NCBI GenBank assembly: GCA_017979445.1
Contig: CM030709.1
Span: 8,412,001 to 8,476,000 of the forward strand
Origin: Akebia trifoliata
Taxonomy: Eukaryota; Streptophyta; Magnoliopsida; Ranunculales; Lardizabalaceae
DNA: 64,000 bases
Direction of reading: 5' to 3'
Shown: positions 32,562 to 44,394 of the stretch, one piece after another
Layout of the letters: each line of letters starts with the position of its first letter
Position numbering within the stretch: position 1 is the first letter of the stretch
Notes under the pieces: model-generated
What the model saw: the letters and a program-made list of their open reading frames with translations, nothing else
Database searches by the model: none
What the model was told of the DNA's origin: nothing
Translations under genes and position numbers: made by a program

Positions 32562-33041
32562 AATAAGTCTCCCACCATGGCGAAAAGATTTAAGGCAAAC
32601 CCTTGGCTTTCCACTCCTACCTAGACAAGAAATTGGAGGAGGAAAGCACTTGTTGCTTGTCTTTGATTTCCTAAACTCATTCAGATCGTCGTTCGTAACA
32701 GTCACCTTCTCCTTCTTCTTCTCCATCTCATGGCTTTTCCTATCTTCCTCGCTATCATTATTCTTGGATTCCTCCACATAGTCATTGATGCTTTCGAATC
32801 CAAGTCTTTCAGTGCAGTTCTGTAAACTTACCAATTTCTTGAATGAGAACCAATCATTCTTGGGAAGAAAAGATGATGATGATGATTCTTCTTCGTGGAT
32901 TTCTTTGAAATGGAGTTCGCCAAAGATTTCGAAGCAAAAAGAGTCTTCAGAAGGTTTTATGGATTGAATCTGATTATTATCCAAATATTGGCTGCGTGAT
33001 GGGTTCTCTAAGATTTGTTGAAGGCTACCGTTGTTAGCCAT
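32430..33041 (-). CDS. FAF-like (FANTASTIC FOUR family) protein, 203 aa
   Basis: A single open frame runs from ATG (33041-33039) to TAA (32430-32432). A longer reading would need a TTG start two codons upstream of the MANNGSLQQIL start, so I chose the ATG. Residues 133-188 form the FAF domain: FPPPISCLGRSGKPRVCLK, SFRHGGRLILKEI, then FHACREDGTLKLQYVQP. The middle is acidic (SESEED-like, residues 92-102) and a lysine cluster (MEKKKEKV) follows, as usual in the family. Arabidopsis FAF proteins modulate shoot meristem size through the WUS/CLV3 loop; FAF-like members are less studied. The 5' leader holds (GT)n(GA)n at 33105-33140. It has no introns, as in related genes. The 3' end lies inside a tandem duplication, and a decayed copy is at 49531-50136. 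Confidence 0.9.
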   Translation of the reverse strand: MANNGSLQQILENPSRSQYLDNNQIQSIKPSEDSFCFEIFGELHFKEIHEEESSSSSFLPKNDWFSFKKLVSLQNCTERLGFESINDYVEESKNNDSEEDRKSHEMEKKKEKVTVTNDDLNEFRKSKTSNKCFPPPISCLGRSGKPRVCLKSFRHGGRLILKEIKFSSQKSFHACREDGTLKLQYVQPVEEIPQEKEEQELGV

Positions 33042-33099
33042 GGCTACCAAAGGAGTGTCAGGGAAGGGCAGAGTGACAGAATGAAGAAAAAAGAGGGGT

Positions 33100-33140
33100 T
33101 AGGTGTGTGTGTGTGTGTGAGAGAGAGAAGAGAGAGAGTA
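33100..33140. repeat. (TG)n(AG)n microsatellite in the FAF-like 5' leader
   Basis: GTGTGTGTGTGTGA followed by GAGAGAGAAGAGAGAGAG lies 60-100 bp upstream of the start codon on the transcribed side. The decayed copy keeps a similar tract at 50200-50226. Such CT/GA leaders are common in plant 5' UTRs. Confidence 0.8.
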
Positions 33141-33299
33141 GAAAGGATTGACAAGTAACAAAAGAATGGTCACTAGCAGTGAAAACAAGGAAGTTGGTTG
33201 CCGTTTTGATTCTCTCCCTCTCAACTAAGAGTGAGTTTGTGACCTGTGTTCTTTTTGAAAGGCTTCCGCTGTGTAATAAGAGTGCTGATAAATAAGACG

Positions 33300-34130
33300 G
33301 ACTTTCGGTGGACGGACTTGACGCACGTTGACATGTAACCACATAACTCATTAAAAAATAAAAGGAGAAAGTTTCTCTATTGCCGGTTCTTGCTCGCATA
33401 TTTATTTGTTTAGATTTCAAATTTAAAAAAGGATCGTTGGGGCACATTGCTTATCACATTGGCAATCCAACAACATAGAAATCTAGATTTCATAAAAATA
33501 TTCATATTAAAAAAAAAAAAAAAAAACAGTTGATTTTCAAGCTTGATCCCGGGTGTATAAAACGGATGGCTACCGAACACCCACATTTAAAAATAAAATT
33601 CAACGGTAAAAAATAATAATAATAATTTTTTTTTAAACTTCATATAATTTTATCTTCTACAACCCCGGCCATTTCATCTTATTATGATTTTGGATGTCAC
33701 AAGGTGGTCAGATCTGAAAGTTTTTTCTTTGTTTTCACTATGGGTAGGAGAGAGAAACTCTTTTTTTCTCTTTTTATTTTTTTAATAAGTTATGTGCTTC
33801 CACTTCAGTATGTGTCAGGTCCATCCACCAAAAGTCCATCGTATTATAAGCACTTGTGTAATAATCATTCAAATAAAATATAAAAAAAAAAGAAAAAAAG
33901 AAAAACTGAACCTATGATTGAAGCAAATTTTTTTCAAATTGGCGGGATTAGGGTGGGAGGGGGTTCAATTTGATAGAACTGATTCAATTTTGTTAAAACA
34001 TTCGGTTGGACCTAGTAGTTTACTGGACTCTACCTAGGTTAAAGCTCTCTATCGAAGAGACGGTTGAGATGCTAGAGATTCCCAAGAAAAATGTATATCT
34101 AAAATATTAGGTCCTTTTTTATTAGAATAA
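33300..34130. other. FAF-like upstream region, no gene
   Basis: AT-rich sequence. The part 33890-34130 (from CTGAACCTATGATTGAAG to TGTATATCTAAAATATTAGG) is duplicated at 50625-50860 upstream of the decayed FAF-like copy. It is therefore part of the same segmental duplication. Confidence 0.7.
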
Positions 34131-34131
34131 T

Positions 34132-34338
34132 GATTTTCTAACTAGAAAGTCTTCACTCCATCAATACTCAGCTAATGTGGCATGGATACAAAATAATAGA
34201 TCTTTCCTTCGGGATACACAACCATCCAACTTTTATGGGGATGTGCAATTGTGTATCTTGAGGAAAAGATCTATTGTTTTATATCCATGCCACATTAGCC
34301 GAGGATTGACGGAGTGAAGACTTTTTAGTTAGAAAATT
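34132..34338. repeat. foldback element, copy 2
   Basis: The arms TTTTCTAACTAGAAAGTCTT and AAGACTTTTTAGTTAGAAAA pair. TGTGGCATGGATAC pairs with GTATCCATGCCACA-like sequence. The core reads AGATCTTTCCTTCGGGATAC and GTGTATCTTGAGGAAAAGAT. The orthologous position in the duplicated block is 50867-51062. Confidence 0.85.
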
Positions 34339-34384
34339 AGCACTATTTTTATTATAATGATGAAAGTTATATTAATACAAAGTG

Positions 34385-34575
34385 TAATGATTTTCTGACG
34401 CCCCCCTTAACACATGTCCCTATCACAAAATTGTAGATCATTTGCCTCGAGATACATATAATTGTAAATCTTTTTCTTGTATATCCCAAGGCAAATGATA
34501 TATGGTTCTTTGATGGGGGCTTGTTAGAGGGGGAGGGGGGGGGGGGGGGGGGGGAGGTCATATTATCATGACTCT
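34385..34575. repeat. foldback element, copy 3, with a long G run
   Basis: TAATGATTTTCTGAC.. on the left is weakly mirrored by GGTCATATTATCATG on the right. The core is TTTGCCTCGAGATACATATA with its mirror TATATCCCAAGGCAAATGAT. A run of about 18-20 G at 34535-34554 may be an alignment or sequencing weak point. Confidence 0.6.
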
Positions 34576-34749
34576 AATGCAAATCTACATTAGTTAGTTT
34601 TTTTTAAATTACAAGTCCTTGTACTTTGCCTTTACATTTGAGTTAATGTAACCCCATGGGTTGGCTCAAGGCAAAAGTTCGTAGGTCGTGCACCCTCACT
34701 TACTTGATGCGTGTGATGTGCGGGCATTACTTGTACCTCGGGACTAGTC

Positions 34750-34945
34750 TTTAGTACACTAAAAATCAGCCAATTCCAAAACTTCTAACCCCATCAAAAG
34801 TAATTTACAAAAATCAATGGTCTACTATTCTTCAACTTGTAAAGTAGGGTTAGAAGTTTCAGAATGAGCTGATTTTTGGTGAGGATGATCTCTTCAGCAT
34901 ATAGATCATCCTCACAAAAAATCAGCCAATTCTGAAGCTTCTAAC
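34750..34945. repeat. palindromic element with GAGGATGATCTCT core
   Basis: GGTGAGGATGATCTCTTCAG is mirrored by TAGATCATCCTCAC. The flanks AAAAATCAGCCAATTC and CTTCTAACCC recur in both orientations. It is the same family as the element inside the AMMECR1 intron (11055-11575). Confidence 0.7.
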
Positions 34946-35634
34946 CCTTATTTTGAAAAATATTTGGCTCTATTTAAGGCGTCTGAACGCTTCCCTATAT
35001 AAAGATATGATTATATTTTGATTGAGATTTATATTGTTACTCAGAAAATTTTGTTTTCCCTTTTTTCTCAACCGTCTGTTTGATGAACAGGCTCAATCAT
35101 GGGTTGAGATGAAAAATGTCCTTTCCTCATAAAGTGAGAGAGGAGAAATATATTGATTGGTTGGCCGTGTACCCAATCACCACTAAGTTTTTCCTTTGAA
35201 CTTTTCTACTGTGGCGCTTTTGGACACAGTATCAACTGAAGTTGAACAGATGGTTGGCATGAGAACATAAATAAAGATTTTGACGATAAATTTACTAGGA
35301 AATTTCTTCTCGTCTCAGTTATTCGTAGGAGTGAATACTGATATCATTCATAGTTTTTAAGCCCAGTATCTAGTATCATCTATCAATCAAACCCTTTTGA
35401 ACGAATTCAAACAAGTTTTAAATTAAAACAGTAAAAGAAACGATAGCAAAATGGAAAAAAAGTGATAAATGCATATATTGATGAATAATTTTCTTAATTC
35501 ATAGTTATTACTTATTATTAATTTTATTATTTGGGATTAATTGGATTAACTTTTATTTTTATAGGGTTGGAAAGCTCTAAGTGTAAGAAAAATGTTAGAA
35601 ATATATTTTTGATGCAATAAAACACCAAAGAATC

Positions 35635-35915
35635 ATGACAATCTGACTCCCCATGTGGCATATTCAAAATAGTCTCTTGATGTGACATGTGCTAGAACCA
35701 TAATGACAATCTGACTCCCCCATGTGGCATATTCAAAATAATCTCTTGATGTGACATGTGCTAGAACCATAGACTTTATGCAACGGGATACACAACTGCA
35801 CATTCCCATAAATCTGTGCAATTATGTATTCCGTTGAAAGAAAATTTAAGGTTCAGACACATCCCACGTTAGGAGTGTATTTTAAGTATGCCACATGGGG
35901 GTGCCAGATTATCAT
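35635..35915. repeat. foldback element, copy 4, with an internally duplicated arm
   Basis: The left arm is present twice in tandem (35635-35701 and 35702-35769, about 67 bp each, starting ATGACAATCTGACTCCC). The right arm (ATGCCACATGGGGGTGCC..ATTATCAT) is present once. The core reads GCAACGGGATACACAACTGC and GTGCAATTATGTATTCCGTT. Confidence 0.8.
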
Positions 35916-36499
35916 TACTCAACATCAAAAGGTTGAAGAAATTTTTTAGAGAAGAACGAGTGCCAAAGAAATTAAGAAAGAAAGAAAAGAAAAAAAAATC
36001 TTGTAAAAGATTTTATCTTCTCCATATCCAAGGAGCCAAATTCCTACATTTTTTTTTCTCTCCTCAACGCCTTGTTATTTTTCTCTTTCTTTATATCTCC
36101 CACATTTTCTACCTTATACTTATCGCTGTAATTCTCCCATATGTTTTTCTCTTCCTTTCCTCTCTCTATTTCTCTCTCCTATCATTTGCCTATGTTCTCT
36201 CATTGTCTCCCACCCTTTGTATACCCTCTTCAATTCTTTCTTTTTCTATTTAATCTCTAATCCTAACTCTAAATTTGGGAGCCACCATTATGTGAAAAAA
36301 ACCCATATTTGACGGTCTAAGTTCGTCAAATTTTGAGAAATTTGATGGATCATCCCATTAAACATGCCTGTTAAATATTTTCTTGTAGAATTTTTTTTTT
36401 ATGGTCCTGAACTATCAAATTATTGGAGAATGAGCTTCAAATAAAAAAAAAAATCCATAGAGTATGATCGTCGAATGTGAAGGTTTAACAAACAATAGG

Positions 36500-38520
36500 A
36501 CGGTCCTCTAATTCACCAATCACAATAGAATAAAAAAATCAGAAAAATAAAAAATAAAACAAAAATCATAAAACAAGCTCCAAATTAAACTAAACAATTC
36601 AAAATTCATATTATATATTGAAATTTCATTACTAAACAAGCTCTAATTGAAGTAATTGGGCACTTACAAATGAAATTATGTTACATAATTACTTAGAAAT
36701 AAAATACAATTAGAAGCAAATAGTCATGATGCCTTTGATCTCTTCTGGCTCTCTCAGCTCTATCATGTCTTCTTATTTTCCTCAAGGTTTGGATTTCCCT
36801 TACATTACCACTGTTCTCAAAAAAATCCTAATAACGCTCTCGTACCTACACGGAAAAGGTTTGGTACATCGAGATATCCACCCAAAATAATAGAAGAACA
36901 TAATTAAACTTTATTCACAAATGTTAAAAATAAGAAATACTGTATGAAGGCAAAATACTATTAAAATCTTCAAGAATTGTGAAATAAGTCAATAGAAAAC
37001 CAATTCCAGGCTAACTTGGTTAGTTGTAATCGAGCAGTCCACTAATGAAAAAAGGCTATAAGCAATCATTACCTACCAACATAAGAACCAATTATTTTGA
37101 TATGCCACAACCAATGTTCATTGCTCAATACTTAGAAAATACACAAAACAGATGCCAATAATAATTAGTTTAAAACTTAGTTACTGAAAGTGTTACAACA
37201 TGGTTCTACGTTGGGAGTGGCCTAGTGCTACAATGAGTCTATGTTGGGAGTGTGAGGGTCATCCAAAAATAGAAATTGAACTATTTTAAGTGTTCATTTA
37301 TGGGTAAGATGGTCAAACCAACATGTCTAAGCCAATTCAAACCAAGCACCAAAAGTTATAAATAGAGTAGGCAACAGACTCTTTTTGCAGGTGGGAAAAA
37401 GTAGCTTGACATCATAAGAAAACAAACATAGTCAAGAAGTGTCAAGGGCAGTAGTGTGTATGGTTTGACAGAGCTACTACCTAATGTAAGGATGAATATG
37501 TGATCCAAAGAATTGAACTGAATAATCGTCAATTCTCATAATCGACATGTATACATAAACAACAAAACTAGGAGACTTTGTACATCTAATAAGCAAAGAT
37601 GTGAGTGAGTGAGAAATATAAAAGTGATGTACAACTCCATGACTCCATATTATCTTACGTGAAAAACTCATTCTCTCTACGGACCCATGGATTAGGCTCC
37701 CACAGGCAATGTGGGACTATTGTTCTAACATGTACAATGTGTAAGGAGGGCATTATACTCCATGGTCAGCATATTATAATTACACTAGGCATTATATGAG
37801 GTAATTAATAAATTGGAAATTATTGGAAAAGAGAAGGAACTTTACTAGGCAGGAGTGCGTTTTATTTATTTAGATTTGGAGTTTTGGACGACATAATGGT
37901 CGGAGTTAGCAAGGTATTTGTAGGTAGGAGCGAAATATATCCTCCCTTCTTCCCAACCTTCAAATACGCGACCCGCTCTCCTCTCTATTCAGAGCTGCCA
38001 ATTAATTTAAGATTGTAGTTAAAAGCTTCAACAAACTGATTAAAAGCATATGAAACTTACAGAAAAGCAAAAGAAAAGAGAATAATAATGGGTAACATGA
38101 GATTTCCCTAACCTCAAACGAGGTTTGAGGCTCCCCATCAAACACAAGATTGAGATGATAGGAAAAACAAAGATTTCCTAGAGACAAGTACTTGTTCCCT
38201 AAAAATCCTCAAGAATTTTGTTAATTTATTCGTAGACCTTAATTTAATTATATATTTTTAGGATACTCATATCTAATGTCTATATATCATTAATTAAGCA
38301 ACAGAAATTTGTTTAGAATGACTTACAAGAAATGAATAGTTTAGAAGTGTTTTACTCACTGCTGGTTCAAAAGAATGTCCAATAGGGCATTTCAAGGAAT
38401 ATCACATTAAAATTCTCCTAAAGCAACAAATTTGTGCCTTCAAATTCATTGTGTGAAATATTATAGTTTTGTTATCTACTATATCAAATGGTAGTTGTTC
38501 AAGAGAGATCTCTTACCTGG
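36500..38520. other. CACTA element 1, left interior, no gene recognised
   Basis: AT-rich. The first 300 bp (GACGGTCCTCTAATTCACC, then ATCATAAAACAAGCTC) match the left interior of element 2 (51755-51890), so the two elements share an ancestor. A possible exon on the minus strand lies near 36720-36850, but I cannot name it. Confidence 0.6.
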
Positions 38521-38524
38521 TCTT

Positions 38525-39204
38525 TTTTTAGAAGCGCTTGCCAATCATGCTTCTTCAGAAGCTCATGTGTGTCTCCACAACGGTAATATTTCACACAATG
38601 TGAGGCAAGAGATACCTGAGCAATGATGATAGGACCACCTTGCCAATCTTGCCAATGTATGATTTCCCAGGATCTCCATAAGGAGACATATCGTTACCAT
38701 ATTCATTCTCAATCTATTATGTATCAATAAATAAATAAAAAATATTAATAACTAAATATTTAAAAAATAATAATAATAAACTATTTCCATAATAAATATT
38801 ATGGAAAGCTTAACATACCTGAGCAATGATAATAGGACCACCTTGTGAGGCAAAGAGCTTCTCCTTTTTCGCCATGTCGACTATCAAGGTTGTGAAAATT
38901 TGCATCTCATTCTAGGTAATTAAATGAAAATAGTCAAGAATTTGAACTATAAAAAACTTTCAAAAAATAAAATTGTATAACAATAATAACCTTAAAAACG
39001 TCATTATCTGTTCTGATTTCAACACCTGGCATATTGTGTAACCACACAGGAAATCCCCTAATAGAAAAAAAAAATAGCAAAGTAATCAATGATATAAATA
39101 TATAGTTATAAATTAATTGTATAAAAAGAAAATTACCCATAATTCCATTCAGCACAAACATAAGGTCCAATAACAGGAAATGCAGCCACGTATTGCATCG
39201 CAGT
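38525..39204 (-). pseudogene. beta-galactosidase (GH35) gene fragment in CACTA 1
   Basis: In minus-strand order: PVIGPYVCAEWNYG (39133-39180), GFPVWLHNMPGVEIRTDNDV (38991-39057), [20 protein letters not shown] then [10 protein letters not shown] (38850-38912), and IENEYGNDMSPYGDPGKSYI (38655-38716). These are consecutive segments of the catalytic domain of plant beta-galactosidases, including the acid/base region (IENEYG), and introns are retained between them. The rest of the enzyme (over 700 aa) is absent. The last segment runs into an unassigned exon ending KKHDWQALLKKDQ at 38523 with a GTAAGA donor. The 27-bp GGTGGTCCTAT..GCTCAGGTA motif occurs twice (38632-38660 and 38818-38850). Confidence 0.9.
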
Positions 39205-40142
39205 CTTTGTTGTTTCAGTTTTCCCAGCTCCACTCTCCCCACTGTGGTAGAAAGTTGAATATGATCACCAAGACTGCACACAATATTTTACGCATAATCT
39301 CTCCAGATATAGATCAACAACGATAGGGGGGAGGGGGGACTAGGGAGCTTGGCAAGAAAAAAGATATACTCTCAAAGAACAATAGGGTGCAGATACTTCC
39401 AACTTACCTAATTATGATGGATTGGTTTGTTTTGTCTGCAGAATCCACAAAATAGGGAAAGAAAAAAAGCATAAAAACTTCAGAAACAAGTCATGCACTC
39501 CTTAATAAACAATAGGTAATCCACCAAAGAATCAAATTATCTCCAAATATGTATGGTTATGTTCACCTCTCATCATCTCACTGAAGGCAGCGTCTGCTAT
39601 AGAGAAAACGTGAGGATGGTCCGTAAGTTTCTGTCTATAAGCTATGAAGAACTCGTTTCCGTAAATTGGGACATCTTTAAAGGGATTGATTGCAACCAAA
39701 ACAGGCCCAGCTTTAGTCTATAGAAATATAAACAAGAATCAATAATAGGAGTAAGGTAGTGGAAAAGAATTTTGATTGTAGATCAAACTCACATAAATCC
39801 TATCATGACAATATCTGTATTGGAGTTGTGAAGAACGGATGGCTCATTCAAGTAACTTGGCTGTATAAGATCATCAATGCCTTCAAGTATATATGGGTTT
39901 TCAGGCAAGAGATTCCTTGTAGGCACTGATTCAACCTGAAGAAATAACATAACACAAGTGAATTTAAACTCCACTAGCTTAAGTTCTTGAAATTGGATAA
40001 GTGTAACTCAGACAATATAAAAAGAAAAAGTAAACCCACACTGCCATCTGAAAGCAAAACTAGAGCATCCTCCTCAGAAGTTGATTGAATTTTTCCAAAC
40101 TCCCACTGACCATTTGAGAGTTGACACCAAACCCGAAGTTCC
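39181..40142 (-). pseudogene. myosin VIII motor-domain gene fragment in CACTA 1
   Basis: Minus-strand exons read LRVWCQLSNGQWEFGKIQST (40040-40142), VPTRNLLPENPYILEGIDDL plus IQPSYLNEPSVLHN (39795-39935), TKAGPVLVAINPFKDVPIYG to SEMMR (39567-39719), DKTNQSIIIS (39410-39440) and GESGAGKTETTKTAMQYVAA (39181-39243). This is the N-terminal part of a plant class VIII myosin through the P-loop (GESGAGKT). A 1-nt loss after VLHN shifts the frame (expected NLQYRY is read in another phase). The gene stops dead after AMQYVAA, where beta-galactosidase sequence begins in frame. A long (AC)n microsatellite lies in the intron at 40209-40280. Confidence 0.92.
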
Positions 40143-40208
40143 TGAAATAGAGCACTCTTGAGTTTATGTATGCATACCAAATGAGCTACCTTAAGGAATA
40201 AGAAAGAA

Positions 40209-40209
40209 A

Positions 40210-40256
<47 letters not shown>

Positions 40257-40281
40257 CACACGTATGCACACACACACACAC
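40209..40281. repeat. (AC)n microsatellite
   Basis: About 22 AC units, then a short interruption and about 8 more. It lies in the captured myosin region and is probably length-variable. Confidence 0.95.
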
Positions 40282-41025
40282 ATGAAAAATCACAGCTTTA
40301 CATATTCGACATGAAACCAAACAGTGAGTATGGGCCCAAAATAAACCATACTCCTCTCGTCATTAAATTATAATCCTTTCACAGTTGGGTTTAAATGCCT
40401 TTTACTTGGCTGAAATTATGAAGCTCTGCTTGAACCCCAGATATATCAGGGCTTAGTTTACACAAAAGGGGGCCACAATAACAGGAAAACCTTCCAACAG
40501 AAGACAAGCCAAAGTATAAACAGTCTTTCAAGGTTTGGCAACACAAAAAGGTAGCCAATGTAGAACTTGAGAGGAAATATCCTTCATGAATCTAGCATCC
40601 AAACGTAAAATGCATTGGCTAATCTATAATTTGTGTCTTCTGACTGCCAAGCGACCTACCCATTACTCATCACGGTCACATTTTTGAAGATCAAGTACTA
40701 TTATATCAAGTATCATGGAAATCTATTTCAAGGACTTGGTTTCCCCATAAACTATGAACAACTGATATAGTATAGAAGATTAAAACTAAAGTAAATTTAT
40801 ATAGCATCAAACAGAGTTTCAAAGTATTTAAATTTACTAGAAGAGTAGCATAATGTACCGCCTTCGAAAAATAGTTGGCATTGTCATCGTAATTAGACTT
40901 GATAATGGTGGCAAGTGCGGAGAGGTGGAAAGACTAAACAGAAAATTTCAAAGCCATGAAGGGTTGTGAAAACCAAAGATGGTCAGTCCACATTCCAAGT
41001 GAATATGAAATTTATGAAACTAAAC

Positions 41026-41770
41026 TTACATATCAACTTCAGTAAACGTGGTCAGCAGGGCAAATGTGTTCTGAGAATCTTTCAAATATGTTGCAACTCG
41101 TTTTCTAAGCCTCGTCATAGGAACCTGTGATTTTTCCTCTGATGGAGCAACATGTGCTACACCATCACCAGATTTCGAAATGACAGCAATCTTGGTTCCT
41201 GGTACCACAGTATCACCTTCCTTGGCTACAAACTATCAATTATCAATAAAAAACATAAAGCCTTTCAATTCAAAAGCACGCCTATTTTACAAGGGAAAGC
41301 AAGGGAATCTAGGATTAAAAGATATTACACCTTCTGGATAACTCCAGCTTCAAGACTAGCAACATCGATGGTTACCTGACAGTTAATACAAGTCAAGAAC
41401 TATATTTATATTTATTCCATAGTGACAGTGGCCATCTATGTTTCATATTTTTACAACATTAAAAAACAAATGTTGTGTTAATTGTAGATACCTTACCAGT
41501 TTCAACTTGAGCAATTGGCTAATTAATTAGTACACTGTCACCAGCTTCTGTTACCAATATCACAGGAATGAGTTACAAAATAAAATTTTATGTATATTTA
41601 TGCACATAAACTCGATGACATACACAGACTAACCATTATATTGAGCGTAAGCATTGCAAGATGGTTACAAGGAAAACATATTTTTCAAGAACTTTGCTAG
41701 AGTGCCGTCAGTAATAGATTCCCCCATGTAAGGGACAACCGCATCAACCAGGTCACTTGCATCTAGGAAA
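41026..41770 (-). pseudogene. 2-oxoglutarate dehydrogenase E2 (dihydrolipoyl succinyltransferase) fragment in CACTA 1
   Basis: Minus strand: DLVDAVVPYMGESITDGTLA (41685-41770), SVLIN*PIAQVETGK (41495-41545, with an in-frame stop), VTIDVASLEAGVIQK (41331-41376), then [20 protein letters not shown] through [33 protein letters not shown] and [12 protein letters not shown] (41026-41238). This is the lipoyl domain joined to the start of the catalytic domain of plant mitochondrial E2. The family linker of several dozen residues between PSEE and VPMTRL is missing. The stop and truncation rule out function. It is upstream of the myosin piece on the same strand. Confidence 0.93.
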
Positions 41771-41779
41771 TAAAGCATT

Positions 41780-44024
41780 TTATATTACACTGGTTCCAAC
41801 CAAAAGAACTTACTGGAATACATCAAAAAATGAAAAAACTACCAAGGGTAACATGTGAAACATCGTACCATTGTTTGAAGACCTACTCCACATTAGGATG
41901 GGATAGTCTTTTTGAAGGGATGCAACAACTTCCCTGCATATTCCCCATACAAATTCTGAGCGAAAGGCATGAAGCTAAAAAAAATGAAGAATCCACACCC
42001 CACAACCCCCCCTCCCTCCGTTTTTTTCCCCCCTTTTTGGTTGAGTTGAGATGAATTTAAGTTTCAAAAGCCACAATTTGGAAGTGTTATAAGTTACAGA
42101 AAATGAATTACTATCCTCACAAAAAGTGTTCCTTGAAATTATGGGTATTTTAGAAATACTCCTTGTAAAATTATGGTACTAGTTTGCATTATCAGAAATT
42201 CAAACTTTCCAAAATCGGACCCAGTGTTTTAAGTTCTAACCGTAAAAATATAGATCTGAAATGGGCAAAAAAGAAATTTAAAAAAAATAAAAACTGGCCA
42301 AACCTGATATCCAACAAGTGAGTCTAGAGGGAAAATATTAATTGGGTCCTATATTTGGAAAAATATTTCATGTGTCCAATGAACAGTTGACACAAGAGCA
42401 GACACCCTTTTTAAACTAATCAGTACTAGCGACATGGACGAACAAAATCATAATTAACAAGAACATAAACAGGACAAACGAAATCAACCAACTTATTCCA
42501 CATCAGAACCCAAAACAAGACACACATAGGAACTCTCTAGTAAGGACTTGCATCAGAGCTAAGCCCATCAGACACACTAGTAGATCTAATTCAAGCCTAC
42601 ACTACCCCATCTTTCTCTCTATACTTTACTAGTTAATTTTTAGTTTCCTTGATGAAAAGGACCACCCAATTCGAACCATGACAACCATATCCTCACATTT
42701 GAGGTGCGGACCAACAAAGAAATTTCCAGCACATATATGTATGTGTGTTGGTGATGAACCAAAAGTAATCCGTCTTGGGAATTTATATTTATATATCTTC
42801 ATCATGGAGATTATCAACAATAAAACTCAGCTAAATCTGAAAATTCTATCCTACAAAACTAGTTTACAAGTTATAAAGTTCAGACCGCCCATTTAAATGT
42901 TATTTGAGACCACTTTTCATATGGTTGGATTCTTTGGAATGGGCTAATTAAGGAATGGTTTTCTGTGAGGATGTCATCCAAACAAAAAATCAGACTCAAT
43001 TTGATGTAGCCCCCCCCCCCCCCCCCAAGACCACGTAAAGATCTGTGTGAATGTTGTGCTTTGGAATATTATGCTTAGTTAACTCTCAGTTCATGATTAT
43101 TGAGGGATCAGAATCTAACAACTATCTGACATGTGGGTATTTAACTAGTGCAATTGAAGTTGAATAAGTATGAAGAAAATACTTTGCAGTGCCCATTGGG
43201 GAGAGATTTTCAGGGAGAAAGTTGAACTTAATAGGTGACACTGGAAGAATCCAATTAAATCCATGCTTCATCTTTAGTAGGAGGATGAGTAATCATCTTT
43301 CATGAGCTACCTCCACCCTTAATCCTAGAGGCAGTACAATACATAAAATTCAACCACACATTAGTCTATTTCCATGTAAGTTTTTCATTAGAACAATAAT
43401 AGATATATTGAAGATTCTTTCGCTTAAACCTTTCTAAATATCATACTATGATCTTCTCCTCTAAGAAATTAAAATAAAATAAAGTGCACATATACGTACA
43501 GATATTGTATGACCATTTCTTTGGGGCCAATCCAAGGCATGCATTGTTTGATTAATCCAAGTGGTTAGAATCTATAACGAACTCTCCAAGAGAGCTAAAG
43601 ATTCATGTACTTCTAATATAAACCTAAACATAGGTCTTGCTTTTTTCATTTATTTTTTTAGGAGATGGATCAAAACTGGTAATCATAAGAAAATAACAAC
43701 AAAAATAAACCTAAAATCAATTGGAATATTAAAAAATGCCCTAGATTTGAAATATGTATACTTCTTAGAGGCACAAACCTGTAGCTCACGCTTGTTTCGT
43801 TTCAGGCTTCGATCAATCTCCTCTTCCTCCATTAAAAACAAATTACGAATTAGAATTTCTTCAAAGAACAAAGAAAGAGAAAAGAAGAAAATTTGATGAA
43901 GAAAGGATGACCTGAAGAGATCATCTTTGGAGGGCTCCCAGAAAAAGATGGAGATTTTTCTCAGCTAATTCTTCAAACTAATGAGGGTTACCTATATAAA
44001 TTGCACACGCATACATAAATATAC

Positions 44025-44059
<35 letters not shown>

Positions 44060-44390
44060 AAGAGAAGAGAAAACTATTCAAATCGTTGCATTTTGCTATT
44101 AAAATTTTCTTTTGGCAAAAACTCAAATCTGAGTTATGAAATTCAAGAAGAAATCCATAAATCTAAGGATTCATACTTAGATATGGAAATAAGGAGAAAA
44201 AAAAAACCTGAAATCAAGGGCGTATTAACAGAAATTAATTTAAATAAAGTGAAAATGCACATAGCACAACATAATATGTTGAAAATTACCTAAGATTTAC
44301 ATTGGAGATCTGGAGCACTTGGGACCAGATCTAGATCTATTTCTATACTCTCAAATCTAGATCTGTTTCTCTACTCTAAGGCTCTAATCC
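41780..44390. other. CACTA element 1, right-central interior
   Basis: No protein named. A minus-strand exon-like frame at 43790-43835 reads MEEEEIDRSLKRNKRELQ followed by GTTTGT, but I do not recognise it. A 17-nt C run lies at 43010-43026 and an (AC)n tract at 44032-44060. CTCTAAATC repeats occur near 44320-44375. Confidence 0.55.
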
Positions 44391-44394
44391 AAAC

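Noticed and set aside
32548..32967. Plus-strand frames opposite the FAF-like gene
   Set aside because: They are antisense shadows of the coding strand.
35888..36253. 121-codon plus-strand frame with hydrophobic C-terminal half
   Set aside because: It comes from a pyrimidine-rich stretch (CTCTTTCTTT) that reads as Leu/Phe/Ser; no family and no gene context.
39974..40279. 101-codon minus-strand frame with a Cys/Val-rich start
   Set aside because: The start is translation of an (AC)n microsatellite; only the later part is a captured myosin exon.
38600..41770. Possibility that the myosin, beta-galactosidase or E2 pieces are functional genes
   Set aside because: Each covers a small part of the protein; there is a stop in the lipoyl domain, a frameshift in myosin and a switch between unrelated genes within one exon.
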